A DNA stretch of 64,000 nt from an uncultured Eubacteriales bacterium (GTDB lineage: Bacteria; Bacillota; Clostridia; Christensenellales; Aristaeellaceae), in contig CACWHI010000004.1 in the NCBI GenBank assembly GCA_902760595.1, forward strand, positions 42,922-106,921, given 5' to 3'. The notes under the pieces are model-generated. The model had not been told where the DNA came from, did not search any database, and saw nothing but the letters and a program-made list of their open reading frames with translations. Numbering within the stretch: the stretch's first letter is position 1; every line of letters starts with the position of its first letter. Positions 27,234-35,506 of this stretch are shown here, piece by piece. The position numbers and the translations under genes are program-made.

Positions 27234-28787
27234 TCAGTCGTCGTTCAGCGTATCCACGCTGTTTAATACGAGGCGTTCCCCTTTCAGGCCCCGCATCCGG
27301 ACGTTTTCCAAGGTCAGGCGATGGACATAGCTGGCGATGATGCCCTGTGCGGCGCAGCTTTCCACCCCATCGGCCATGGCCGGTACCATCGGCTTGGGCT
27401 CAGCTGCAAAGGTAAAGCTGCAGTCCCGAAGCGTGATCTCCTCCACAGGCCGTTCCGGCAGGCCGAGGATATAAGCGGCGCAGGCCTGGCAGTCGGTCGC
27501 CTCCACCCGTTCGTACACGATGGCGCCCACCGTCGGCGTACCGTCAGTCACAGGCTGCTTTTCACGGCTCTGGACATAGGATGTCCTGCCATCCGGGTCG
27601 CAGTAATACATGGCGTTGACCACCAGCGGCGCTTTGACGCCGATCATCTTGACATCTTCGAAACGGATCTGGTCGATGACCGCGTCTTTACCCCTGCCGC
27701 GGCGCGTTTTGATCCGCAGCCCGCGGTCGTTGCCCACCATGCGGCAGTGATGCACGCGGACGTCGCGAACGCCGCCGGCCATTTCGCTGCCCACAGTCAC
27801 GCCGCCGTGGCCGTCCTTCATCAGGCACCAGGCGATCTCTATATCGCTGCAGGGCGTTTTATATGTACGCCCCATATAGATCTTTCCAGCCTTCAGCGCG
27901 ATACAGTCATCCCCGACGGAGAACACGGTACCGTACATGCGGATATGCTCACAGCTTTCCGGATCGAAGCCGTCCGTATTGGGGCTGACTGCCGGCGCCT
28001 CCACGCGCACGTTGATAAATTCCAGGTTCTTGGAGAAGGTCGGATGCAGGTTCCAGGCCGGACTGTTCCGGAAGGTGACGCCCTGCACCGAAATCCCTTC
28101 GCAGTCCTTCAGATAGAAAAGGCGCGGGCGGTAGGGACCTTTCCGGATCTTATGGTACTTCGTCCACCAGTCCGTCTGATCGGCGCAGCCGTCAATGACG
28201 CCCTCGCCGATGATCTTCACATCCGTCACGCCGATGCCAGTCAGCGCGGAGGCATAGGTATCCAGAGGGTTCCCCTCCCAGCTGCCCAGCAGCACTTCAC
28301 CGGCTTCATCCGTTGTCCTGGTCATGCCGGGGAGTACCGCAAACCGGCTCTTGTCAGTCGTCAGCCGCAGTTCCGCGCCTTTTTTCATTTCAATGGTGAT
28401 ATGGCTCTTGAGGAAGAGCGGCCCGGTCAGGTACCGGCCTTCCGGCAGCAGCACGCGTCCGCCCGCCGGACAGCAGAGGATCGCCGTCTGAAGCGCCGCC
28501 GTATCCTCATGGACGCCGTCGCCCTTTGCGCCAAAGCGCCGCACATCGAAGGTGCAGGTCTCAGCTGCGGTTCTGAACATCAGCCTCTGCTCAGCTTCGC
28601 CCTCCGCGCGGCACACGATTTCATATTCCGTATCCGGCCATAGGCCATAGATGGAGACAACGGATTGCCGCTCATGGGCAACCGCCTGTCCATTGACCGT
28701 CAGTTCGTAGGGGTTTCCGGTATAATAGTCTCCCTGCTCATCCAACAGGACAGCGCAGCTGCGCGATGATACAAATACAAGCCTCAT
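27234..28787 (-). CDS. glycoside hydrolase family 28 polygalacturonase, intracellular
   Basis: A 517-residue right-handed beta-helix enzyme. The N-terminal 75 residues form a fibronectin-like extension common in exo-polygalacturonases. The GH28 catalytic set is complete: NTDG (270-273), GDD (292-294), HGG (327-329) and RIK (358-360), with FGAKGDGVHEDTAALQ near the start. There is no signal peptide, so it probably hydrolyses imported oligogalacturonides, most likely from the chain end. It lies 41 bases downstream of the esterase gene and they form a pectin unit. Confidence 0.92.
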   Translation of the reverse strand: MRLVFVSSRSCAVLLDEQGDYYTGNPYELTVNGQAVAHERQSVVSIYGLWPDTEYEIVCRAEGEAEQRLMFRTAAETCTFDVRRFGAKGDGVHEDTAALQTAILCCPAGGRVLLPEGRYLTGPLFLKSHITIEMKKGAELRLTTDKSRFAVLPGMTRTTDEAGEVLLGSWEGNPLDTYASALTGIGVTDVKIIGEGVIDGCADQTDWWTKYHKIRKGPYRPRLFYLKDCEGISVQGVTFRNSPAWNLHPTFSKNLEFINVRVEAPAVSPNTDGFDPESCEHIRMYGTVFSVGDDCIALKAGKIYMGRTYKTPCSDIEIAWCLMKDGHGGVTVGSEMAGGVRDVRVHHCRMVGNDRGLRIKTRRGRGKDAVIDQIRFEDVKMIGVKAPLVVNAMYYCDPDGRTSYVQSREKQPVTDGTPTVGAIVYERVEATDCQACAAYILGLPERPVEEITLRDCSFTFAAEPKPMVPAMADGVESCAAQGIIASYVHRLTLENVRMRGLKGERLVLNSVDTLNDD

Positions 28788-28827
28788 GACGTTCCTTTCC
28801 TCCGTGATCGAGTATAGATGCTGATGT

Positions 28828-30534
28828 TCAGCGTTCGACGACGCTGTCTTCGCGGTCGATCAGCGCCGAGCAGTCGTACTCCTCCCGGACGCCCGTCATC
28901 TCCCCGTCCGTGATTTCAGGATGCTCCAGACGTTCCAGGAACAGCGCAGCGACCCTCGTCGCGCCGTCCAGCTGCATATGGCTGTCATCCGCCGCGCCAT
29001 CCGGGTAATTCCGCATTCCCACTGGGAGGTGGCAGAATATCTTCTTTGTTCCCTCAATTCCCTCTTCCTGGAAGAGCCGCATCGTCGCTTTTTCAAGGTC
29101 GATCAGCCGCACCCCGCGCTTTTCGGCCAGACGGCGCAGCGCGTCCGGATACTCCCCATGGGTCGCTGTGAGCTGGCCCTGTTCGTTAAATCGCCTGCGC
29201 GCGATCGGCGTCGCCAGGATCGCCTCCGCGCCGGCCTTTTGAGCCGCGTCGATATACATATCCAGGTATTCCGGGAAGGAGCCGTGCGGATCCGTATGCC
29301 TTGCCGGATCCGCTTTTTCGTCATTGTGGCTGAAGCTGACGATCAAACGGTCGCCCGGCCGCAGGCACGCGCTGATATTTTCCAGCCACCGCTCGTCGAT
29401 GAAGCTCTTGCTGGACCGGCCGTTGATCGCGCAGTTCTCGATATATACGTTTTCCGTCAGCAGGCTTTGCAGCATCTGGCCCCAGCCCGCCATCGGCGAG
29501 CGTTCCGCCGGATAGTTGGCCATGGTGGAATCACCGCACATGAACCAGGTTGGCACCCGCAGGTCCGGCCGCCAATTGTCCCAGCCCCCGATGACCTCGG
29601 GGATCGTCACGCGCATGGCCTCCTGTGCCGTCAGCCGTTTCTGCTCCGGATGCCGTGCCGCCTGATTCGCGCGGGCGCCGGTCGTGCCGTACTCCCCGCA
29701 GCGGTCTGTCACCCGCCGGTTTTCGTCCCAATCGGTAAAGCCCTCAGGCGCGACGCAGGCGTCCATCTCGCAATCCAGGAAGAGCGTTCTGGCGTATTTC
29801 CGCCAGGGCCTTCCCAGGTACGCCGCGCCATCGGCGCACTCTCCGGTCAGGCGGCACCGGTGGAATACGTACCCATAGGGCTGCGTCCGCGGCGTGTTCG
29901 CCGCTGTATAATAGCCGCCGCGCTCATTCATATAGAGTGTGCAACGCTCAAACCAGCAGCGGTAGGAGCCGAAGATAAAATCGATGTCACCCCTGATCAG
30001 GCAGTCCTCAAAATACAGGCGGCTGTATGTCTCATCACACTCGTTGCAGGCAGGCTTGCATTCCGCCGAACCTGTACGTGGTTCGATCTCCGCCGCCACG
30101 TCTGGCATCATCGGTCCCGTAAACAGCGTGTCCTGATGCGCGATCAGGCGGCATCCGCGGTAGACGCCCCGGTCTCCCGCAGCGAACAGGGCGACTGCCT
30201 GTCCGACATCCCTGCCATCTCCGGCGTCATTGCGGATCGTCAGGTTCTCGATCTCCACGTTCCGTCCGGTCACGATCACCGTAAAGGAGAGGAAGGTCCC
30301 CCGGGCACCGCCGCCCGGTGTGGGATCCTTCGCGCATGCGCTGTTGGTGATGATCGTCTCCTCCGGATCTTCTCCCACGATCCGCAGATTGTCCTTGTCC
30401 ACGATCACGCGTTCATGGTAGGTGCCTTTGCGTACCAGCAGGATCGCCGGCGCTCTGCCACCGCCCTTCACGGCGTCTACCGCCGCCTGGACCGATGTGT
30501 AATCTCCGCTTCCGTCCCTCGCTACAATGATCAT
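28828..30534 (-). CDS. fusion of pectin methylesterase (CE8) and rhamnogalacturonan acetylesterase-type SGNH esterase (CE12)
   Basis: About 568 residues from the ATG at 30534 (GGGAG eight bases upstream); the frame extends to 30567 but only with non-homologous residues. Residues 1 to about 310 are a CE8 beta-helix: GQAVALF, AHQDTLF (Gln134), GDIDFIFGS (Asp185, nucleophile) and GRPW (Arg242, Trp244). Residues about 325-550 are an SGNH hydrolase: MCGDSTMANYP (Ser336), SFSHNDE, and DDSHMQLDGA with the catalytic Asp-His. No signal peptide. The two domains would remove methyl and acetyl groups from pectin oligomers inside the cell, clearing the way for the neighbouring GH28. Confidence 0.9.
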   Translation of the reverse strand: MIIVARDGSGDYTSVQAAVDAVKGGGRAPAILLVRKGTYHERVIVDKDNLRIVGEDPEETIITNSACAKDPTPGGGARGTFLSFTVIVTGRNVEIENLTIRNDAGDGRDVGQAVALFAAGDRGVYRGCRLIAHQDTLFTGPMMPDVAAEIEPRTGSAECKPACNECDETYSRLYFEDCLIRGDIDFIFGSYRCWFERCTLYMNERGGYYTAANTPRTQPYGYVFHRCRLTGECADGAAYLGRPWRKYARTLFLDCEMDACVAPEGFTDWDENRRVTDRCGEYGTTGARANQAARHPEQKRLTAQEAMRVTIPEVIGGWDNWRPDLRVPTWFMCGDSTMANYPAERSPMAGWGQMLQSLLTENVYIENCAINGRSSKSFIDERWLENISACLRPGDRLIVSFSHNDEKADPARHTDPHGSFPEYLDMYIDAAQKAGAEAILATPIARRRFNEQGQLTATHGEYPDALRRLAEKRGVRLIDLEKATMRLFQEEGIEGTKKIFCHLPVGMRNYPDGAADDSHMQLDGATRVAALFLERLEHPEITDGEMTGVREEYDCSALIDREDSVVER

Positions 30535-30562
30535 CCTGTCTGCTCCCTGTAAAACAACAGCA

Positions 30563-30602
30563 TTCACCGGGCCGGCGGGTCTGAAGCCCGGGGCCCGGTG
30601 AA
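30563..30602 (-). repeat. GC-rich hairpin before the pectin genes
   Basis: Inverted repeat TTCACCGGGCC / GGCCCGGTGAA with an 18-base centre, just after the stop of the gene at 30610. There is no clear T-run on the minus strand, so it may be an imperfect terminator or an mRNA processing or stability structure separating floA and its partner from the pectin genes. Confidence 0.5.
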
Positions 30603-30609
30603 CATCTCG

Positions 30610-31056
30610 TTAAAACTTTCGCTTGAGGATCTCGCTCATGATCACGCCATTGAGCACACTGTCCTTTGTGAACTGCAGATGGAATCCCGGAACCGCTTCG
30701 GCAGGTTCTTCCGCGGCATGGCGGGCTCCATACATATCGTCATGGCAGGGATCGATCCCTTCGTCTCCGAAGGACGTGCCCTGATAAAAGCCGTCGTCAT
30801 GCGCCGTGGTCGTTTCAGCCGGTCTGGGCCTTGGCGCTGGCTTGGGCTGCCGCTCGTTCATCAGCAGCTCCACGGCTTTTTTGATCTCTTCCTGATTCAG
30901 GGGACGTTTTTTTGCCGGTTTGACCGCCGGCATTGCAGACCGGACCGGCGCTGAAACGGGCTGCTTCGCGTTTTTCTGGTTTGCCTGCTTGTTCTTCTTG
31001 GAAGCGCTCATCGCCAGCCCGATGACAAGGATGATCAGATATACGACAACTTCCAT
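30610..31056 (-). CDS. small N-terminally anchored membrane protein next to FloA
   Basis: A 148-residue protein beginning with one membrane segment (MEVVVYLIILVIGLAMSA), then a Lys/Gln/Pro-rich linker, a predicted helix LNQEEIKKAVELLMNERQP, another linker, and the C-terminal motif DSVLNGVIMSEILKRKF. The protein faces the cytosol or the outside depending on topology; no domain is recognised. It follows floA by 28 bases, so a role with the flotillin scaffold is plausible but inferred only from position. Confidence 0.75.
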   Translation of the reverse strand: MEVVVYLIILVIGLAMSASKKNKQANQKNAKQPVSAPVRSAMPAVKPAKKRPLNQEEIKKAVELLMNERQPKPAPRPRPAETTTAHDDGFYQGTSFGDEGIDPCHDDMYGARHAAEEPAEAVPGFHLQFTKDSVLNGVIMSEILKRKF

Positions 31057-31084
31057 ACGTCGTACTCCTTCCCGTCAGGAGATT

Positions 31085-32080
31085 TTATCCTTTCTTGGCA
31101 GGTTCGTTCGCGTTATTGACCGTCGGCGCGGCGGCATGGGCGATGCCGTTACGCATATCCGTATCGGCGATCGTGTTCTGCATCTTGTAATAATCCATCA
31201 CGCCGAGCTTGCCGCTCTTCAGCGCCTCCGCCATGGCCAGCGGCACCTGGGCCTCGGCCTCGACGACCTTCGCGCGCATCTCCTGAACGGCCGCCTTCAT
31301 TTCCTGCTCATGCGCGACAGCCATCGCGCGGCGTTCCTCCGCCTTCGCCTGGGCGATGCGGCGATCCGCCTCCGCCTGGTCCATCTGCAGCTGCGCGCCG
31401 ACGTTGCGGCCCACATCCACATCCGCGATGTCAATGGAAAGGATCTCGTAAGCCGTTCCGGCGTCCAGACCCTTGCCGAGCACGGTCTGGGAAATCAGAT
31501 CGGGATTCTCGAGCACCGCTTCATGGGAGAGGGAGGAACCGATCGTCGTCACGATGCCTTCGCCGATACGGGCGATGATGGTCTCCTCACCGGCGCCGCC
31601 CACCAGGCGGTCGATATTGGTGCGCACCGTCACGCGGGCCTTGGCGCGAAGCTCGATACCATCCTTCGCGATGGCGGCGACGGGCGGTGTTTCGATGACC
31701 TTCGGCACAACGCTCATCTGCACGGCCTCCAGCACGTTGCGGCCTGCCAGGTCGATCGCGCAGGAGGTTTTGAAGGCAAGGTTGATTCCGGCCTGATGCG
31801 CGGAGATGAGGGCGCTCACGACGCGTTCCACGTTGCCGCCGGCCAGGTAATGGTTCTCCAGCTCGTCAGTGGTCAGCTCCAGGCCGGCCTTCCGGGCGCG
31901 GATATAGCTGTCCACGATCTTGGGCGGAGAAATATGACGCAGCCGCATGCCGATCAGCGCGGAGATGCGCACCGGCACGCCGGAAGCGCGGGCACGGATC
32001 CAGAGCCCGATCGGGAATACGGCCAGGAAAAGGATCAGAACAAAGAATACTACGACTACGAGAAACAGATACGGAACCAT
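31085..32080 (-). CDS. floA: flotillin-like protein FloA
   Basis: SPFH-domain scaffold of membrane microdomains. The 331-residue protein has an N-terminal hairpin membrane anchor (about 3-28), [13 protein letters not shown], the SPFH core with [14 protein letters not shown] and [20 protein letters not shown], and a C-terminal Ala/Glu-rich helix ([20 protein letters not shown]) as in B. subtilis FloA (YqfA). GGAGG precedes the ATG. Its promoter overlaps the end of the upstream adaA-like gene. Confidence 0.95.
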   Translation of the reverse strand: MVPYLFLVVVVFFVLILFLAVFPIGLWIRARASGVPVRISALIGMRLRHISPPKIVDSYIRARKAGLELTTDELENHYLAGGNVERVVSALISAHQAGINLAFKTSCAIDLAGRNVLEAVQMSVVPKVIETPPVAAIAKDGIELRAKARVTVRTNIDRLVGGAGEETIIARIGEGIVTTIGSSLSHEAVLENPDLISQTVLGKGLDAGTAYEILSIDIADVDVGRNVGAQLQMDQAEADRRIAQAKAEERRAMAVAHEQEMKAAVQEMRAKVVEAEAQVPLAMAEALKSGKLGVMDYYKMQNTIADTDMRNGIAHAAAPTVNNANEPAKKG

Positions 32081-32122
32081 AATCGCACCTCCATGTTTAA
32101 AATCATGCCGGAAACTGTTTAT

Positions 32123-32151
32123 ACTATATCATAACGCGTAAAAGCTGTCAA
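32123..32151 (-). promoter_or_regulatory. promoter of floA
   Basis: On the minus strand a consensus TTGACA (32151-32146), a 17-base spacer and TATAGT (32128-32123). The -35 covers the stop codon of the adaA-like gene. Confidence 0.75.
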
Positions 32152-32723
32152 TCGACCCGTTCTGCCTGTTCAAGCTTTTTCAGGTATGCCGTCCGCCATT
32201 CCGTTGGATTGACGCCGGTCACTTTCTGGAAGACCCTGGCGAAATAGGAGGAGGAGCTGAATCCGCACTGGAAGCTCACCTGCGTCACGGATAATTCCAT
32301 ATGCGTTAGCAGCTCCTTAGCGCGGCCGATCCGGATAGCGCTGTGGGTTTCCAGGAGGGTCTGGCCCACGACCTCATGATAGGTCCTTGCCAGGTAGCTC
32401 TTATTCACGTACAGCGCTTCCGCGATCTGCTCGAGCCGGAAGGGCTCCATGGCATGCTCCGTCAGGTATTTCCTGGCCCTCTGCGCCAGTTCAGGCTTCG
32501 CGCCCTGAAAGCCCGGCTGGTCAGGGCGGCATTTCCTGCACGGCCTGTAGCCGTCCCTTAAAGCATCCTCAATACTTGGGAAGATGACCACGTTTCTGGC
32601 CTGGCAGGCGCGGGCGGTGCAGGAGGGCTTGCAGACGATGCCAGTTGTACGCAGACCGTAATAGAATTTCCCGTTATAGCTTTCATCATGATTCTTGATC
32701 GCCAGCCATTCTTCCGCCGTCAT
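32148..32723 (-). CDS. adaA: AdaA-like transcription factor: Ada zinc-binding domain plus AraC-type HTH
   Basis: About 191 residues from the ATG at 32723, chosen because GGAGG lies eight bases upstream; the ATG at 32741 contains that site inside its frame and has none of its own. Residues 1-75 form the Ada Me-phosphotriester domain with Cys31, Cys35, Cys62 and Cys65, the exact spacing of E. coli Ada (38, 42, 69, 72); Cys31 would be the methyl acceptor. Residues about 80-185 hold two HTH motifs, the second with VTQVSFQCGFSSSSYFARVF. There is no O6-alkylguanine methyltransferase domain, as in Bacillus AdaA. Likely a sensor of DNA methylation damage. Confidence 0.88.
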   Translation of the reverse strand: MTAEEWLAIKNHDESYNGKFYYGLRTTGIVCKPSCTARACQARNVVIFPSIEDALRDGYRPCRKCRPDQPGFQGAKPELAQRARKYLTEHAMEPFRLEQIAEALYVNKSYLARTYHEVVGQTLLETHSAIRIGRAKELLTHMELSVTQVSFQCGFSSSSYFARVFQKVTGVNPTEWRTAYLKKLEQAERVD

Positions 32724-32755
32724 TCTGTCTTCCTCCGTCATGCTCTGTTGATCGC

Positions 32756-32785
32756 ATTATATACAAAAATGGAATTATAAGTCAA
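32756..32785 (-). promoter_or_regulatory. promoter of the adaA-like gene
   Basis: On the minus strand TTGACT (32785-32780), an 18-base spacer and TATAAT (32761-32756), 33 bases before the ATG at 32723. Confidence 0.65.
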
Positions 32786-32863
32786 TATTATACTCTATTT
32801 ATTCAATCGAAAGTCAATATTGTGCGCGTCATCTCATGAAATATCCTGTATTATATCCATCGG

Positions 32864-32908
32864 TTAGTTTGACTGAACTATCTTAGTTTTATTGAACTAT
32901 ATTAGTTC
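32864..32908 (+). repeat. tandem 19-base repeat with nested palindromes, candidate operator of the iron locus
   Basis: Two head-to-tail copies of a 19-base unit (32864-32882 TTAGTTTGACTGAACTATC, 32883-32901 TTAGTTTTATTGAACTATA) plus the first 7 bases of a third. The unit creates GAACTA-N3-TAGTTC, perfect at 32894-32908 and near-perfect at 32875-32889. It lies 51 bases before the FTR1 start, downstream of a possible -10 (TATTAT), a position suited to a repressor. I cannot assign it to a named regulator; it is not a classical Fur box. Confidence 0.6.
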
Positions 32909-32958
32909 TGGCAAACTTACATCTTCTCCGATCGTTCAGAAAGGAAAGCTCAGAGCAT

Positions 32959-34704
32959 ATGACACGACATGACCATGCAAGGATCAGCGCTTTACTGCTC
33001 ACGATCCTGATCCTGGCCGCCTGCGTATCGCCGATCATGGCGAATGGCAAAGCGGCTGAAGCGGGACGCTGGGAAAACGAAGCCAACATGATCGACAATT
33101 ACCTCGATACAGCATTCGGCCTTTATCTTGAAGGCAAGACCGCGGACGCCGTCGGCAGCGTATCGAACGGATATTTCAGGGTCTACGACGTCGCCTTCGA
33201 AATGAACGTCATGAACCGCATCTCCGGACCCCGCAAGAACAAAACGGAGCTGGCCTTCTCCACCTGCAAGGGCCTGCTGAAGAAGGACCCGACAAGCGAG
33301 GAAAACCGCCTGGCCGCCCGCACCGAGCTCAATAAGCTGAAGGCCATGATCCGTGAGGACGCGAACAAGCTCTCCGTGATGGATGGCTACCGCCTGAGCG
33401 AGGTCAGCTACTGGCTGAACGGCGAACAGGTGAACTACGACCCCTATGCCGAATATGGCGGAGATACCAACGCGTCATCCCATTACGCCAGCTGGGTCGA
33501 AGCGGCTGCCGCCATGAACGAGCTGCTGAACACCGCGCAGGAATCCTATGAGACCTTCCAGGAAGAGAGCGCGCTGGACAATATCAACGCGGCGTTCTAC
33601 TCCGTCTATGAAGAATCCGGTCTGGCCCATAAGCTCTACACGGATCTGAGCATCGCGGACCGTGAAGAAGTGGACGCGCTGTTTACCAGGCTGAAGACGC
33701 AGGCCGTCAGCGAAGAGCACAAGACCCGCACCTTCAGAAACGCGATCGCCAATCTGAAAAAAACCGCCAAGGCCAAAGCGGGGATGATCGACGCCAGGGA
33801 AGCTGAAGCCAAGGCCGCGCAGGCCGCCGCCGAGCTTGAAGCGGCGCAGGCGGAGGTCAGCCAGTCCAATCCCGCATGGGGCACCTTCATCGCGTCCTTT
33901 GCTATCATCATGCGCGAGGGGCTGGAGGCGATCCTGGTCATTGCCGCTATTATCGCCTACCTGGTCAAATCCGGGAACAGCAAGAGCCTGCGCAACGTAT
34001 ATGTCGGCGCGCTGGCGGGCATCGTCGCCTCCTTTATCGCCGCGGCGATCCTCTACTTCGTCAAGCAGGCCTTCGTCGGCGCCGGTCAGTCCCAGGAGAT
34101 CATTGAAGGCATTACCGCGCTGATCGCCGTATGCGTGCTCTTCTACGTAAGCAACTGGATGATCTCCAAGGCGGAGGCTGCCAGCTGGTCCAGGTATATC
34201 GACAGCAAGGTGCAGTCCTCTCTCGAACGCGGCAGCTCCTTTGCCCTGGCCTTCACCGCTTTCCTGAGCGTGTTCCGCGAGGGCGCGGAGGTAGTGCTGT
34301 TCTATCAGCCCATGCTTTCCCAGGGCAATCCCGGCATGGTATGGACCGGCTTCGGCGCGGGCTGCGTGGTGCTGGTCTTCGTGTACCTGGCGATCACCAA
34401 GCTGTCCATCAAACTGCCGATCAAGGTATTCTTCACCGCGACCAGCATCCTGATGGCGATCATGTGCGTCAGCTTCCTGGGCTCCGGCATCAAGGAGCTG
34501 GCGGAGGGCGGCGTGTTCGATACCGTGTTGCGCGTGCCCGGCATCCCCGAAAACGACGTGATCCAGCTCTTCGGTATCTATCCCTTCCTTGAAACGCTGG
34601 TGCCGCAGCTGATCCTCGCGATCATCCTGCTGATCACCTTCATGATCGCTCACTACCGCGGGAAGATCGCCGCGATCAAAGCTCGGTACGCGAAAAAGAA
34701 GTAA
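32959..34704 (+). CDS. FTR1-family iron permease with an N-terminal extracytoplasmic domain
   Basis: A 581-residue protein. A signal sequence (about 1-28) is followed by an extracytoplasmic helical domain of about 270 residues including a coiled coil (AEAKAAQAAAELEAAQAEV), then an FTR1/EfeU-type permease with seven membrane segments. Both iron-binding motifs are present: MREGLEAIL (Arg319-Glu323) and FREGAEVVLF (Arg440-Glu444). It ends in a basic cytosolic tail. With P19, DUF2318 and ABC genes directly downstream it matches the order of the Campylobacter jejuni FTR1-p19 iron locus. The upstream repeat at 32864 suggests iron-dependent control. Confidence 0.93.
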   Translation: MTRHDHARISALLLTILILAACVSPIMANGKAAEAGRWENEANMIDNYLDTAFGLYLEGKTADAVGSVSNGYFRVYDVAFEMNVMNRISGPRKNKTELAFSTCKGLLKKDPTSEENRLAARTELNKLKAMIREDANKLSVMDGYRLSEVSYWLNGEQVNYDPYAEYGGDTNASSHYASWVEAAAAMNELLNTAQESYETFQEESALDNINAAFYSVYEESGLAHKLYTDLSIADREEVDALFTRLKTQAVSEEHKTRTFRNAIANLKKTAKAKAGMIDAREAEAKAAQAAAELEAAQAEVSQSNPAWGTFIASFAIIMREGLEAILVIAAIIAYLVKSGNSKSLRNVYVGALAGIVASFIAAAILYFVKQAFVGAGQSQEIIEGITALIAVCVLFYVSNWMISKAEAASWSRYIDSKVQSSLERGSSFALAFTAFLSVFREGAEVVLFYQPMLSQGNPGMVWTGFGAGCVVLVFVYLAITKLSIKLPIKVFFTATSILMAIMCVSFLGSGIKELAEGGVFDTVLRVPGIPENDVIQLFGIYPFLETLVPQLILAIILLITFMIAHYRGKIAAIKARYAKKK

Positions 34705-34801
34705 ACCACCCCAGATTCTTACCATCGGTGCCTTGGCCGCTGCCCCGCGCGGCGCGCCTGGACATACAAAGCAACCTACTATGATTCAGGAGGATGTTAT
34801 T

Positions 34802-35389
34802 ATGAAAAAGTTTGTCGCGCTGATTCTGGCCGCCATGATGGCCCTTTGCATGGTTTCCGCTCTGGCTGAGGGCGCTGTGGAAGCGACCCAGGAGGGCGAG
34901 TTCCCCGAGTTCGTGGTCGGCCCCCTCGGCATGGAAGACAACGAAGTGCAGGTTGACTTCATGAACATCGCCACCGTGTATTTCCAGCCCGTGGATATGG
35001 CGCCTGCCGGCAAGGCCCTGGCCAAGGAAGACAGCACCTGCCATATCGAAGCCGACATCACCGCCAACTCTGACAAGTACGGCTTCGGCGTGGGCAACTG
35101 GGTCCCCTACCTGACCATCAACTATGTGGTCAAGGACAAGGATGGCAACACCCTGGCGGACGGCTCCTTCATGCCCATGAGCGCGTCTGACGGCGCTCAC
35201 TACGGCGCGAACATCAACATTCCCGAAGGCCAGGGCTACAGCCTGACGCTGAGCATCCTGAGCCCCGCTGAAAACGGCTACCTGCTGCACACCGACGCGG
35301 AAACCGGCGTCGAGGGCAACTTTGAGGAAGACTGGGTCACGCCCTATGAAGTGACCTGGGACAACTGGGACTTCGCCGTTCAGTGGTAA
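34802..35389 (+). CDS. P19/Tp34-family periplasmic-type iron-binding protein
   Basis: A 195-residue exported protein from the ATG at 34802 (AGGAGG upstream) with signal peptide KKFVALILAAMMALCMVSALA. The mature part has the P19 immunoglobulin-like fold pattern: QVDFMNIATVYFQPVDMAP with a metal-site Met, CHIEADITA with His, NWVPYLTINYVV and ASDGAHYGANI with another His, as in P19, FtrA and Tp34, which bind Cu and Fe. It would present iron to the FTR1 permease encoded upstream. In a Gram-positive it is either free in the wall space or lost to the medium; no lipobox is seen. Confidence 0.92.
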   Translation: MKKFVALILAAMMALCMVSALAEGAVEATQEGEFPEFVVGPLGMEDNEVQVDFMNIATVYFQPVDMAPAGKALAKEDSTCHIEADITANSDKYGFGVGNWVPYLTINYVVKDKDGNTLADGSFMPMSASDGAHYGANINIPEGQGYSLTLSILSPAENGYLLHTDAETGVEGNFEEDWVTPYEVTWDNWDFAVQW

Positions 35390-35425
35390 TCCGCTTTCAG
35401 GCAAACAAATCAGCTGATCAGCTGG

Positions 35426-35450
35426 GATGCGATCCGCGGGGGATCGCATC
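35426..35450 (+). repeat. hairpin between the P19 and DUF2318 genes
   Basis: GATGCGATCC / GGATCGCATC with a five-base loop, 36 bases after the P19 stop, without a T-run. It could protect the 3' end of an upstream transcript and make P19 more abundant than the membrane components. Confidence 0.6.
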
Positions 35451-35506
35451 TCAGCATGTTTCATGTATACCATCCTTTTCCCTACACTTTGGCCGGAGGC
35501 CGATTT

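Noticed and set aside
28921..30552. A 543-codon plus-strand frame, and similar long antisense frames at 36038-38131, 19242-20480 and 51411-53027
   Set aside because: Each is the shadow of a well-supported gene on the other strand and encodes only Arg/His/Gln-rich sequence with no domain.
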